A DNA stretch of 64,000 nucleotides from JAPOVO01 sp026708165. Lineage in GTDB: Bacteria > Chloroflexota > UBA11872 > VXNJ01. The translations under genes and the position numbers were made by a program. Every line of letters begins with the position of its first letter. Position 1 is the stretch's first letter. This document shows positions 8,822 through 17,627 of the stretch, one piece after another. The notes beneath the pieces were generated by a model. It ran no database searches. It was not told the origin of the DNA and saw only the letters and a program-made list of their open reading frames with translations. The DNA lies in assembly GCA_965208775.1 (NCBI GenBank), contig OZ242360.1, forward strand, positions 2,232,001 through 2,296,000, given 5' to 3'.

Positions 8822-9334
8822 ATGGTTGAGATGGTGGTCGAGAGCGTGCGGGTCAATCTCGTCAACCCCAGCCGCGTGGTGGTGCTGAGAGAAAAGGGGC
8901 GGGAGCGCTATCTGGCGATTCTGATAGGTCCACCCGAGGCAGACGCAATCGTTATCAAACTTCAGGACCGCGAGTCGCCCCGCCCGCAGACGCACGACCT
9001 AATCAAGAACGTAATCGAAAACATGGGCGCCAAAGTTGTGCGAATTACCGTGAGCGAGCTGGTCGATCAGGTCTACTACGCCAAGATCGTGATTCAACGC
9101 AACGGCGCCGAACTCGACATCGACTCCCGGCCAAGCGACGCGATCGCGCTAGCGTTGCGGGCGGAGGTACCGATATTCGTCGCCGAGGAAGTACTGGACG
9201 CCGCGGGTATCGAGCCGGACGAGGACGGCGAGTCGGAATCTTCGGAGGAGATCGAAGTCGTGACCGAGGAGAAGCTGAAGCCTTTTCGGGACTTCATCAA
9301 TCAGCTCGACCTGGACGACTTGGGCAGGGAATAG
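8822..9334 (+). CDS. Bifunctional nuclease family protein (DUF151)
   Basis: 170 residues of the DUF151/bifunctional nuclease family, known from plant BFN and from Thermotoga and mycobacterial structures. The domain runs from VESVRVNLVNPS to SDAIALALRAEVPIFVAE (about residues 5-125), including the conserved RPSDAIALA motif. An acidic linker and a UVR-like tail (KLKPFRDFINQL) follow. GAGGG lies upstream of ATG 8822. The physiological role of bacterial members is poorly defined. It stands alone, facing the convergent M42 peptidase gene. Confidence 0.85.
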   Translation: MVEMVVESVRVNLVNPSRVVVLREKGRERYLAILIGPPEADAIVIKLQDRESPRPQTHDLIKNVIENMGAKVVRITVSELVDQVYYAKIVIQRNGAELDIDSRPSDAIALALRAEVPIFVAEEVLDAAGIEPDEDGESESSEEIEVVTEEKLKPFRDFINQLDLDDLGRE

Positions 9335-9359
9335 AGCCGCCCAGACCCGATCTTCGCGG

Positions 9360-10439
9360 CTAAGCGTTCTCCGAGAACCTGATCTTCAACGTCCCGAGTG
9401 CACGAATCGCGTTCTGGAGTATTCGGATGGTCGTGACGGCGTCGTTGATGTTGAATAGTTCTACCGGCGAGTGGGAATAGCGCCGCGGGATTGTAAGCGC
9501 CGCCGTAGGAATTCCGCCGCGGGCCATGTGAATCAGCACCGCGTCGGTGTTTGCATTTTGCAGGGCGGCGAGTTGGTAGGGCAAATTGGCGCTATCGGCG
9601 GCTGATCTGAGCCACCGCATCACCGCAGGGTGGCCGGTAAAGCCCGCGCCCGGCCCCTGTGAGGCTACCTGAAGGACAGGGCCAAAGCCGATCTTGATCG
9701 GCAGCTCCTTGTCGAAGTCGACGTCGGGAGTGCCACCCGCCGGGGTGGTGTCGATTGCAACGGCGAGATCGGGATCGACGGTGAAGGCTGTCATCTGACC
9801 GCCACGCCAGCCAGTCTCCTCGTGGGTCGTCCCTACCGCATAGATGGATCCGGCGAAGTCGGACTCCAACTCTCGCATCAGATAGACCAGAATCGCACAG
9901 CCGATTCGATTGTCGATGTAGGCTCCGCATAGCAGGTCCGGGTCAGACATTTCCTCGACTGGGCTGTGATAGCGGACGGGGCTGCCGATCTCGATTCCCA
10001 GATCGGCGACCTCTTGGGCCGAGCCGGCTCCAACGTCCACGTATAGATCGACGAGAGGGGTTACCGTCCGCGACTCTTCCGGCCGCTGGATGTGTCCCGG
10101 TCGAACTCCGATCACTCCGGGCACATCGTTGACCCAGACCTTGCGGCCGATGAGGAGCACGTCGACCGCGCCTCCCATGCGAAACATTCGCAGGAAGCCG
10201 TTTTGGTCGATGCTGCGCACTATGCAGCCGATTGTGTCCAGGTGACACCCGAGCATTAGCTTTGGGCCCGGGGCAGAGCCGTCCTTGCGCGCGATGACGT
10301 TACCCATCGGATCGATCCGCACGTCGTCCACGCTCGATTCGAACATCGCTTTTAGGACTTCCGCAATCGGCCCTTCATGCCCTGATACGCCGGGCACCGC
10401 TGCCAGCTTGAGGAAGATTTCCTTTAGTTCCTGTTTCAT
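9360..10439 (-). CDS. M42 family metallopeptidase (glutamyl aminopeptidase type)
   Basis: Cytoplasmic dinuclear-metal aminopeptidase, family M42, usually a dodecamer degrading short peptides. In the 359 residues the ligands expected for the family are visible: His in GCHLDTIG, the bridging Asp in GAYIDNRIG, catalytic and ligand Glu in THEETGWRG, Asp in VAIDTTPAGG and His in RRYSHSPVE. The N-terminal AAVPGVSGHEG is characteristic. The stop lies 25 bases from the stop of the convergent DUF151 gene. Together with the Opp system (49565-55809) it would support peptide use. Confidence 0.92.
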   Translation of the reverse strand: MKQELKEIFLKLAAVPGVSGHEGPIAEVLKAMFESSVDDVRIDPMGNVIARKDGSAPGPKLMLGCHLDTIGCIVRSIDQNGFLRMFRMGGAVDVLLIGRKVWVNDVPGVIGVRPGHIQRPEESRTVTPLVDLYVDVGAGSAQEVADLGIEIGSPVRYHSPVEEMSDPDLLCGAYIDNRIGCAILVYLMRELESDFAGSIYAVGTTHEETGWRGGQMTAFTVDPDLAVAIDTTPAGGTPDVDFDKELPIKIGFGPVLQVASQGPGAGFTGHPAVMRWLRSAADSANLPYQLAALQNANTDAVLIHMARGGIPTAALTIPRRYSHSPVELFNINDAVTTIRILQNAIRALGTLKIRFSENA

Positions 10440-10746
10440 GCACCCGCCTCCCGCGCTCAGGTAAAGGGGATACGTCGGGGGTGAACCGTTCGCGAACGGC
10501 GATCATGCTATCACCCGGGCGCGGGTAGGGTCGAACGGGGAAAAGGGAGACAGGTTGTGGGGTGTAGATTCCTCGGCTTCGCTCGGAATAACTATCTGGG
10601 CGCGGGTTAGACTTTTTAATTGAGTATGCGCGTCGAAGGGTCGATGCATTGGCGCGACGCGGGCTGGTTTTTTTGGCAGCCGGTCGGCTTGTGGTCGCGA
10701 AGCAAGGTAGATCAGCCGCTTTTGGGCAAAAACGGAGGACGATGAC
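10440..10746. other. Intergenic region with dispersed repeat copy
   Basis: 307 bases between divergent genes without a convincing reading frame. It contains one copy of a 25-base repeat (10565-10589) that recurs at 35881-35905. A ribosome site GGAGGA (10734-10739) serves the downstream TTG start. Confidence 0.5.
10565..10589. repeat. Dispersed intergenic 25-bp repeat, copy 1
   Basis: A 25-base stretch starting TAGATTCCTCGG and ending CTCGGAAT. It matches 35881-35905 with one mismatch. Both copies are intergenic. Inside it, ATTCC..CGG and CTCGGAAT form an imperfect inverted repeat. Confidence 0.6.
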
Positions 10747-11766
10747 TTGGAAACCTTGAAGATGGGGATCATCGGCTGCGGGAACATGGGCCAGAGCCAC
10801 ATCTCAACAATGAGAGGAATCGACTCGATATCAATCGCGGCGCTTTCGGATCCGGTGCAGGCAAACGTGACCGAGGCCGCGGCAATGGTGGACGGCGGCG
10901 CGGCACAGTTCGACGACTACAACGCGCTGCTGGCCGATCCGGGCGTTCAGGCCGTTGTGGTGGCAACTCCCAATTTTCTGCACGCCGAGGTGACCATAGC
11001 CGCGTTAGAAGCGGGTAAGGACGTTCTGTGCGAAAAGCCGATGGCGCTTACAGTCGACGACTGCGACGTGATGTGGAACACGGCGCAGAGGCTGGGCAGG
11101 AAGCTGATGGCCGGTCAGGTGCTGCGGCTGATGCATCCTTTCGTGGAAATGCGCGAGCTGATCGCCTCGGGAGAAATCGGGGAGCCGCGGTCGGCGAACA
11201 TTGAGCGCATCAGTGGATCGTGGCTCTTCGCTTTCGCCAAGTCCGATACCTGGCGGATGAGCAAGGAGAAGACCGGAGGTCTGCTGTACGAAATAAACGC
11301 CCATGAACTGGACCTGCTGAGATCGGTGTTCGGCGAGCCGACGCAGGTCTATGCCAAGAGCGTGAACGTCGCAAACCCGAATCACGACTACGAGGACACC
11401 AATCTTGTGCTGGCGGACTTCGAGGGAGGTCAGTCGGCGACGCTGTACGGGTCGAGCGCCAGCGCGTTCGGCAGAACCACTGGAACTTTCTTTTGCACCG
11501 AAGGGAGCGTGACGTACCGGTGGGGATTCGACGAAGCAGACGCCCGCGCGCTGCGCTACCAGAAATTCGATGATGACGAGCCGACGCCGGTCGAGTTTCC
11601 CGATGATCACAGAGCCGGTCTGCGCTCGCAGGCACAGAGCTTCGCACAGTGGGTGCTGCAGGACGTGGACCCGGAAGTAACCGGCTGGGATGGACGGCAG
11701 TCGGTGGCGATGGCAGAGGCGGCGTATGAATCGGCGCGCACCAACCTACCCGTGAAAGTAAGGTAA
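10747..11766 (+). CDS. Gfo/Idh/MocA family oxidoreductase
   Basis: A 339-residue sugar or polyol dehydrogenase-type protein. The Rossmann loop is IIGCGNMGQSHIS, CEKPMALTVDDCD contains the catalytic Lys, and LLYEINAHELDLLR is the substrate-side motif with His. It starts at TTG 10747, supported by GGAGGA seven bases upstream; an ATG at 10742 opens only a few codons. It is only distantly similar in sequence to the relative at 6355-7413, so substrates probably differ. Cofactor and substrate not determined. Confidence 0.87.
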   Translation: METLKMGIIGCGNMGQSHISTMRGIDSISIAALSDPVQANVTEAAAMVDGGAAQFDDYNALLADPGVQAVVVATPNFLHAEVTIAALEAGKDVLCEKPMALTVDDCDVMWNTAQRLGRKLMAGQVLRLMHPFVEMRELIASGEIGEPRSANIERISGSWLFAFAKSDTWRMSKEKTGGLLYEINAHELDLLRSVFGEPTQVYAKSVNVANPNHDYEDTNLVLADFEGGQSATLYGSSASAFGRTTGTFFCTEGSVTYRWGFDEADARALRYQKFDDDEPTPVEFPDDHRAGLRSQAQSFAQWVLQDVDPEVTGWDGRQSVAMAEAAYESARTNLPVKVR

Positions 11767-11857
11767 CGGGGGCGGGAAGGACGGAGGCGTATCGGTTTTC
11801 TCGAAGAGGCGGCCGGGGTGATGTCGCGGACAGCCGGTTGAGGGTGCGGGTGGGTAG

Positions 11858-12982
11858 TTGAAACTCGCCATGCCTAACGTGGGCGTGGAAGCGCGGGCGG
11901 CCGAACGGACCCTCTCGCTCGAAAACTTCGTCAGTGGGGCGAGCGACGGCATTGTGATCGTCGATTCACAAGGGCTGATTGTCGTTTTCAACCCGGCCAT
12001 GGAGACGATAACCGGATGGCTAAGTGAAGAAGCGGTGGGCAAGGACTGCGACGAGGTTCTTCGCACCCCGTCGCTGCATCCTGGCGGTGGGAGCGAGGGG
12101 GCGTTACCGTTCAAAGAGGTGATGAAAAACGGTCAGTCCGGGCCTTACTCGGAAACCGTGTTGCTGCATCGCGACGGACGGAAGATCGACGTCGGCGCGA
12201 GCTGCTCCTTGGCGCCGTCGCCAGGGGACGAGCCGCCGTTCGCCGCCGCAGTCGTGCGCGACATCAGCGCAATCAAGGGAGCGGGGGGCGTCAAATCCGA
12301 TTTCGTTTCGCTTGTGTCGCACGAGCTGCGCACGCCGCTGGCGCTTATCAAGGGATATATCGCGACGCTTCTCAAGCCTGAAGTGAAGCTCGACGCGAGT
12401 ACGGAGCGTCGGTTCCGCGAAGGGATCAACGAGGCGGCGGACCGCCTGACTCTGATCGTCAATAACTTCCTGAGCGCATCGAGAATCGAGTCGGGTCTAT
12501 TCAGGCCGCATTTGAAGGAAATCGACATCAGACCTGTTGTCGAAGGGGTTGTATCGGAGCTTGGAGAGAGCGCTCACGGGCGTCTCGAGCTTCGCTGCAC
12601 CGGCAAGGATTTCAAAATCGTCGCGGACGGCGAGCAGATAGCGCTGGTTCTGAACAATCTTGTCGGGAACGCGATCAAATACGCCGGGGACGACGAGAGT
12701 CTGCCGATTCGGATAACCGTCCGTGGGCGCCGGAACGATATCGTCATCGCGGTGCAAGATAGAGGGATCGGCATACCGGGAGATGTTCGAGAGAGGATCT
12801 TCGAGAAATTTTACAGGGGACCGGAGAGCGTCAGCGCGCCGGGATCGGGGCTGGGGCTTTACATCTGTCAAAAGGTGGTGGAGGCCCACGGCGGAAATAT
12901 CGGACTTAACGAAGATTCGGGCGCCGGGACGGAGATTCGGTTCACGCTTCCACGCCGTGACGGGGAATTGAGTGACTTGTGA
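11858..12982 (+). CDS. PAS-domain sensor histidine kinase
   Basis: A 374-residue sensor kinase without membrane segments. The PAS domain (about residues 20-140) begins ENFVSGASDGIVIVDS. The HisKA box is SHELRTPLALIKGY with the phospho-His. The HATPase region has N box NLVGNAIKYA, G1 DRGIGIP, the F box region and G2 GSGLGLYICQ. TTG 11858 and ATG 11870 are both possible starts; neither has a strong ribosome site. It overlaps by four bases (GTGA) with the receiver gene, its likely partner. The lack of a membrane anchor suggests a cytoplasmic signal. Ligand unknown. Confidence 0.9.
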   Translation: MKLAMPNVGVEARAAERTLSLENFVSGASDGIVIVDSQGLIVVFNPAMETITGWLSEEAVGKDCDEVLRTPSLHPGGGSEGALPFKEVMKNGQSGPYSETVLLHRDGRKIDVGASCSLAPSPGDEPPFAAAVVRDISAIKGAGGVKSDFVSLVSHELRTPLALIKGYIATLLKPEVKLDASTERRFREGINEAADRLTLIVNNFLSASRIESGLFRPHLKEIDIRPVVEGVVSELGESAHGRLELRCTGKDFKIVADGEQIALVLNNLVGNAIKYAGDDESLPIRITVRGRRNDIVIAVQDRGIGIPGDVRERIFEKFYRGPESVSAPGSGLGLYICQKVVEAHGGNIGLNEDSGAGTEIRFTLPRRDGELSDL

Positions 12983-13431
12983 GCCGTATATTTCGTGTTG
13001 AAGGCGGCGGGCGTCTGGACAAATTGACCGGTTCCGTCTCTTGTAATCGAGGAAGTACCGTACTTCTGATCGAGGACGAAGAGGGCATGGCCGAAGTGCT
13101 GAGTCTGAACCTGGAGTCGGCGGGGTTGGAAGTGGAGGTAATCCGGGACGGCGTCTCGGCGCTGGCCCGTCTCGATAATGCCCCACCGGATGCCGTGATT
13201 CTCGATCTGGGTCTGCCGGAGGTGTCGGGATACCGGGTGATGCGGGTTCTGCGCCACACGCCAGGCTGGGAGGATACGCCGGTGCTGGTGGCGACGGCGT
13301 ATAACTTTGAGGAGGCCGCCGACGTGATCCGCGAGGGTGTGGACGATTTCCTGGCCAAGCCGTTCGAGATGGACGACTTGGTCCGGCGCGTTGTAGCACT
13401 GATCCGCGGAGGGCCGCGGGCCAACGACTAG
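12979..13431 (+). CDS. Single-domain response regulator receiver
   Basis: A 150-residue receiver with no output domain. Acidic pocket EDE, phospho-acceptor Asp in VILDLGLP, Thr in VATAY and Lys in LAKPF are all present. About 28 extra residues precede the receiver fold. GTG 12979 overlaps the TGA of the histidine kinase gene, so the pair is coupled. With no DNA-binding domain it probably relays phosphate or acts by protein contact. Confidence 0.88.
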   Translation: MSRIFRVEGGGRLDKLTGSVSCNRGSTVLLIEDEEGMAEVLSLNLESAGLEVEVIRDGVSALARLDNAPPDAVILDLGLPEVSGYRVMRVLRHTPGWEDTPVLVATAYNFEEAADVIREGVDDFLAKPFEMDDLVRRVVALIRGGPRAND

Positions 13432-13513
13432 ACACAACCCGGCGCCAGGGTCTGCCGTAACGCCTTAGCTGAAGTAGAATGGAACAGCCTGGTACAACTT
13501 TTCGCGCAGGGTC

Positions 13514-14410
13514 ATGACTGCTATGGAAAACGGCACCTATTCATTCACGCATAAAGCTGGCCTCGCCCAGATGCTCAAGGGCGGCGTCATAATGGACGTG
13601 GTCAACGCCGAACAGGCCAAGATCGCCGAGGATGCGGGCGCCTGCTCGGTGATGGCGCTTGAGCGTGTTCCGGCCGATATTCGCAAGGACGGCGGCGTGG
13701 CGCGAATGTCGGCCGTCGAAAAGCTGGTCGAGATCAAGGAAGCGGTCACCATCCCGGTGATGGCCAAGTGTCGGATTGGCCATTTCGTCGAGGCGCGCAT
13801 CATTCAGGCGCTGAGCCTGGACTATATCGACGAGTCCGAAGTGCTGACGCCGGCCGATGTCGCAAATCATGTCAACAAGCATGAGTTCAAGATCCCGTTC
13901 GTTTGCGGGGCGCGTGATCTGGGCGAGGCGCTTCGCCGCATTGGCGAAGGCGCGGCGATGATTCGAACGAAAGGCGAGGCCGGCACGGGCGACATCGTCG
14001 AAGCGGTCACGCACATGCGGAAGATCATGTCGCAAATACGGAGGGTGACGGCGCTGTCGGACGACGAGATCATGGCCGAAGCCAAGCAGCTACAAGCACC
14101 ATACGAGCTGTTGAAGGAAGTGCACCGGCTGGGCAGACTGCCGGTGGTCAACTTCGCGGCGGGAGGCGTGGCGACCCCCGCCGACGCGGCACTGATGATG
14201 CATCTGGGAGCGGAGGGCGTTTTCGTAGGATCGGGGATATTCAAATCGGACGATCCGGAGATACGAGGCAAGGCCATCGTCGAAGCCGTCACCCACTACC
14301 AAAATGACGACATGCTGGCTCAGATTTCACGCGGGCTCGGAGAGCCGATGCGCGGTATCGCCGTCGAGCAGATGGCCGCTGAGGAGCTGCTGGCAAAGCG
14401 AGGTTGGTAG
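13514..14410 (+). CDS. pdxS: Pyridoxal 5'-phosphate synthase, lyase subunit PdxS
   Basis: Makes PLP from ribose 5-phosphate, glyceraldehyde 3-phosphate and ammonia delivered by PdxT. The 298 residues have the expected length. Signatures include GGVIMDVVNAEQAKIAEDAGA, VMALERVPADIRKDGGVARM, the Schiff-base Lys in PVMAKCRIGH and INTAGEAGTG-like TKGEAGTGDIVEAV. Downstream pdxT completes the 24-subunit complex. This is the deoxyxylulose-independent route. Confidence 0.97.
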   Translation: MTAMENGTYSFTHKAGLAQMLKGGVIMDVVNAEQAKIAEDAGACSVMALERVPADIRKDGGVARMSAVEKLVEIKEAVTIPVMAKCRIGHFVEARIIQALSLDYIDESEVLTPADVANHVNKHEFKIPFVCGARDLGEALRRIGEGAAMIRTKGEAGTGDIVEAVTHMRKIMSQIRRVTALSDDEIMAEAKQLQAPYELLKEVHRLGRLPVVNFAAGGVATPADAALMMHLGAEGVFVGSGIFKSDDPEIRGKAIVEAVTHYQNDDMLAQISRGLGEPMRGIAVEQMAAEELLAKRGW

Positions 14411-14444
14411 CCCTGCCGGTCCTTAAGGAGCGGTCGTAGTCTCC

Positions 14445-15017
14445 GTGGGTTCAACGGGCGTTCTCGCGGTTCAGGGAGACTTCATCGAGCACGTTCTTGT
14501 GTTGCGGCGGCTTGGCCAACCTTGCCGCGAGGTTCGCCTTCCGGAAGATTTGGAAAAAGTTGACGCTCTAATCATTCCGGGAGGCGAAAGCACCACTATT
14601 GGCAAGCTTTCCGATCGATTCGGGCTTACCCGAGCGATTCGGGAGCGAACTCTTGCGGGGATGCCTCTGTGGGGGACGTGCGCGGGCATGATCTTCATGG
14701 CGAAAGACCTGGGCGCGCACCGCCAGTCAATGCTGCAATTGATGGATATAAGCGTGGAGCGCAATGCGTTCGGCGCGCAGCTCGACAGTTTCGAGACCGA
14801 TTTGCCGATAACCGTGTTAGGCGACGAGTTGTTTCACGCCGTGTTCATACGGGCCCCGGTAATCGAGAGCGTCGGAGCGAGTGTGGACATACTGTCTACG
14901 CTGAAGGATGGCCGTATCGTAGCGGCGGAACAGGAGAATCTTCTAGCTACGGCCTTTCACCCGGAACTGACCGACGACCCCCGTTTTCACGAGTATTTCG
15001 TGGACAAGATCGGCTGA
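14445..15017 (+). CDS. pdxT: Pyridoxal 5'-phosphate synthase, glutaminase subunit PdxT
   Basis: Class I glutamine amidotransferase that supplies ammonia to PdxS. 190 residues starting VLAVQGDFIEHVLVLRRLG. The catalytic triad is visible: Cys in LWGTCAGMIF, and His and Glu in ATAFHPELTDD. IIPGGESTTIGKL forms the oxyanion region. It starts at GTG 14445; AAGGAG lies 15 bases upstream, slightly far. It is 34 bases after pdxS. Confidence 0.96.
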   Translation: MGSTGVLAVQGDFIEHVLVLRRLGQPCREVRLPEDLEKVDALIIPGGESTTIGKLSDRFGLTRAIRERTLAGMPLWGTCAGMIFMAKDLGAHRQSMLQLMDISVERNAFGAQLDSFETDLPITVLGDELFHAVFIRAPVIESVGASVDILSTLKDGRIVAAEQENLLATAFHPELTDDPRFHEYFVDKIG

Positions 15018-15035
15018 TGCCGGTCGCCGCTCGCA

Positions 15036-16037
15036 ATGGGTCACATGGCTAGAAAGTCGCGAATTTGGGACGTTCCGAGCGTAGTCAGATCGTTCGTGCT
15101 CTCGCGCAACGGCGTCGTCGGGATCGTGCCTCCGTCTGGAAGTCTGATGCCCGGTTTGATCGCGGCGGCGTCGGCGTTGCCGGTAGTATCGGCGAGGTAT
15201 CAGCCTTACATCGCCACGGACAGCAACAGGCTGGGGCTCGCACTGGCGCGGCCTCGACGCGAATCGGACCAGCTCGATCTGGCATGGCTGCTGGTTCGGG
15301 CACGCAGCGGCTCGAGCGTGAACGGCCAGGTTCCCCGAGCTGAAGACGAGACGCGAATCGTGTCAGACTTGGTCCAGGCTATATGCCGGGACGCTGTTGA
15401 GTCCGGGATGGTGAGCGTGTTCGCTCGAATTCCCGAAGAGTGTGCGCATCTCGAGGTATTCCATAAACTGGGATTCACGGTCGTCGTACGCGAGCACACA
15501 TATATGCGGGCCACGACGGATGCCCCCAAGCCGGACAGGCTTGCGAGTCTTCGCCGCCAGGTGGGACCGGATGCGTGGAGCGTGCAGCAGCTTTACCGGG
15601 CTTGCACTCCGGTTTCCGTACAGACAGCCGAAAACCTTACGAGCAGGACGTGGGAGCCGCCACGCCGTCGATTTGCCGGTGCACGTGGGGCCCCCGACTC
15701 GGACAGCTTCGTGGTGGAGAGCAAGCACGGGATCATCGGCTGGCTACGGATCGATAGGGCGCACGACGAGCCGTATCGCATATCGCTGATGGTCCAGCCG
15801 GGAAAGCAAGAAGTGGTCCCGCGGCTGGTGGACTTCGCGCTGAATTGCCTAAGAGACTATCCCGGCCAGGCCGTAGTAACCTCGGTGCGCGATTATGAAA
15901 GCGGCGCCATAGCGGCGCTTGAGCGGAGCGGTTTCAAAGCCATATACGCGAGAATCTTGATGGTACGAAACCTGGGGATTCGATTTGCGGACAAAGTGAA
16001 GGCTCCGGCATTAGGACGGCGGCGGGTTCCAAATTGA
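15036..16037 (+). CDS. GNAT-like protein of unknown substrate
   Basis: 333 residues. The C-terminal part (about 215-315: DSFVVESKHGIIGWLRI, LVDFALNCLRDYPGQAVVTSV, SGAIAALERSGFKAIYARILMVR) follows the beta-alpha pattern of a GNAT acetyltransferase fold. The N-terminal part (VFARIPEECAHLEVFHKLGFTVVVREHTYM) contains a second GNAT-like ending, so it may be a tandem GNAT. No clear acetyl-CoA Q/RxxGxG/A loop is seen, so activity is uncertain. It starts 18 bases after pdxT and ends just before the R3H ATPase gene in the same frame. Confidence 0.65.
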   Translation: MGHMARKSRIWDVPSVVRSFVLSRNGVVGIVPPSGSLMPGLIAAASALPVVSARYQPYIATDSNRLGLALARPRRESDQLDLAWLLVRARSGSSVNGQVPRAEDETRIVSDLVQAICRDAVESGMVSVFARIPEECAHLEVFHKLGFTVVVREHTYMRATTDAPKPDRLASLRRQVGPDAWSVQQLYRACTPVSVQTAENLTSRTWEPPRRRFAGARGAPDSDSFVVESKHGIIGWLRIDRAHDEPYRISLMVQPGKQEVVPRLVDFALNCLRDYPGQAVVTSVRDYESGAIAALERSGFKAIYARILMVRNLGIRFADKVKAPALGRRRVPN

Positions 16038-16055
16038 GCGCCAGGTAGGCCGTCT

Positions 16056-17627
16056 CTGAAAGCTGCTCGTATCGAATCTACTCATCATGTCGCTGAGACC
16101 GACGCAGCCGAGCTCGACGCGCTGCTGGGAGTCCTGCCCGATGCGGTCGCCGAGTCCATCCGAGGACAGCCTGACAGCGAAGACCTGATCGAAATCGTTC
16201 TCGATCTGGGGCGGCGCCCCGTGGCACGGTTCCAGTCGGGAGAGATCGAGCTAGGGATGTGGGAGGTCGACTACCAGACGCTTGACATGGTCGTCGAGGC
16301 GGTTGGGGAGTTCAGCGACGACAACCGCGCCGGCATCGCCCGCACGCTGCACCGTATCTCGGCCATTCGCAACAGATCGGGGAACGTGGTTGGTCTCACG
16401 TGCCGGCGTGGCAGGGCGATCTACGGGCGTGTCGAGATCATCCGCGACCTGGTCGAGTCGGAGAAGAGCATCCTGCTCCTGGGAAGGCCCGGCATAGGCA
16501 AGACGACCATGCTTCGCGAGGTTGCGCGGGTAGTTGCGGAAGACCTGAGCAAGCGGGTCATCGTCGTCGATACGTCCAATGAAATCGCGGGCGACGGCGA
16601 CATTCCGCACCAAGGCATCGGCAGGTCGCGCCGAATGCAGGTTGCGTCACCGCATCTTCAGCATCGCGTGATGATCGAGGCGGTAGAAAACCACATGCCG
16701 GAGACGGTAATCATCGACGAAATCGGCACGGAGCTAGAGGCTGCGGCGGCCCGCACTATCGCGGAACGCGGCGTTCAACTCGTGGGCACAGCGCACGGGA
16801 ACACGCTGGATAACCTTCTCTCGAATCCAACTTTGTGCGACCTGGTCGGGGGCGTCGAGTCGGTGACTCTGGGCGACGACGAGGCCAGGCGCAGGGGTAC
16901 GCAGAAGTCGATCCTCGAGCGCCGGGCGGCGCCTACTTTCGACGTCCTGGTCGAAATCAAGGATCGCGACCGGATCGTGGTGCATCGGGACGTTGCGGCT
17001 TCGGTCGACTCACTGCTGAGACGTGAAAGCGTTTTGACGGAGGTGAGGACCCACAAGGACGGAAAGATCGAGGTCGAACTGGAGTACTCGGATATAGACG
17101 AGCCGGAAACTCTCACGTCGCTTAGTCCTCCCACGCCGCCGAACGCGCGCTCAGGTCCAATGCGCATATATCCCTTTGGAATCAACCGCAAACGCCTGTC
17201 GCAGGCGTTGAAATCGCTGCGCCTCGACGCCGAGATAGTCGATGGTCTGGACAACGTAGACGTGATGCTCACGCTGCGCAGCTACTATCGCAAGCGCCCC
17301 GGGCAGCTTCGCGAGGCCGAAGAGCGCAACGTGCCGGTGTACGTTTTGCGCAACAACTCGGTGGCTCAACTGGAGACTTGCCTGGCGAGCGTCTTCGAGA
17401 TGCACGTTGCGGTGCCGCCGAGCGATCCGATAGCCGAGGCAGAGGCGGCAGCGCGGCAAGTGCTGGAGACGTCCGAGACGGCCGAGCTATGGCCCGCGGA
17501 CTCGTTCACGCGCCGTTTGCAGCATCAGATCGCCGAGCGCTATAACCTGAACTCAAGGAGCTTTGGAAGCGGCCCGAAGCGCAGAGTGCATCTTTCCAAG
17601 CGCTTACCCTGGCGGAGGCGATCATGA
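16056..17627 (+). CDS. R3H-domain AAA ATPase (Ycf45/SpoIIIAA-like), probable CTG start
   Basis: Cytoplasmic nucleotide-binding protein with P-loop GRPGIGKTT (about residues 143-151), Walker B ETVIIDEIGTE and a C-terminal R3H single-stranded nucleic acid binding motif (RRLQH...SRSFGSGPKRRV). The GTG at 16221 is the first ordinary start, but the same frame is open back to the TGA at 16035. Bases 16101-16220 encode a segment that looks like a normal start of this family (ELDALLGVLPDAV, then DLIEIVLDLGRRP). No ATG, GTG or TTG exists between 16038 and 16220; CTG 16056 has GGTAGG six bases upstream and would give 523 residues. It overlaps tmk by four bases. Confidence 0.82.
   Translation: MKAARIESTHHVAETDAAELDALLGVLPDAVAESIRGQPDSEDLIEIVLDLGRRPVARFQSGEIELGMWEVDYQTLDMVVEAVGEFSDDNRAGIARTLHRISAIRNRSGNVVGLTCRRGRAIYGRVEIIRDLVESEKSILLLGRPGIGKTTMLREVARVVAEDLSKRVIVVDTSNEIAGDGDIPHQGIGRSRRMQVASPHLQHRVMIEAVENHMPETVIIDEIGTELEAAAARTIAERGVQLVGTAHGNTLDNLLSNPTLCDLVGGVESVTLGDDEARRRGTQKSILERRAAPTFDVLVEIKDRDRIVVHRDVAASVDSLLRRESVLTEVRTHKDGKIEVELEYSDIDEPETLTSLSPPTPPNARSGPMRIYPFGINRKRLSQALKSLRLDAEIVDGLDNVDVMLTLRSYYRKRPGQLREAEERNVPVYVLRNNSVAQLETCLASVFEMHVAVPPSDPIAEAEAAARQVLETSETAELWPADSFTRRLQHQIAERYNLNSRSFGSGPKRRVHLSKRLPWRRRS

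Noticed and set aside
9335..9361. AGCCGC/GCGGCT inverted repeat between the convergent DUF151 and M42 genes
   Set aside because: Only a 6-bp stem with a long loop and no T-run; not enough for a terminator call.
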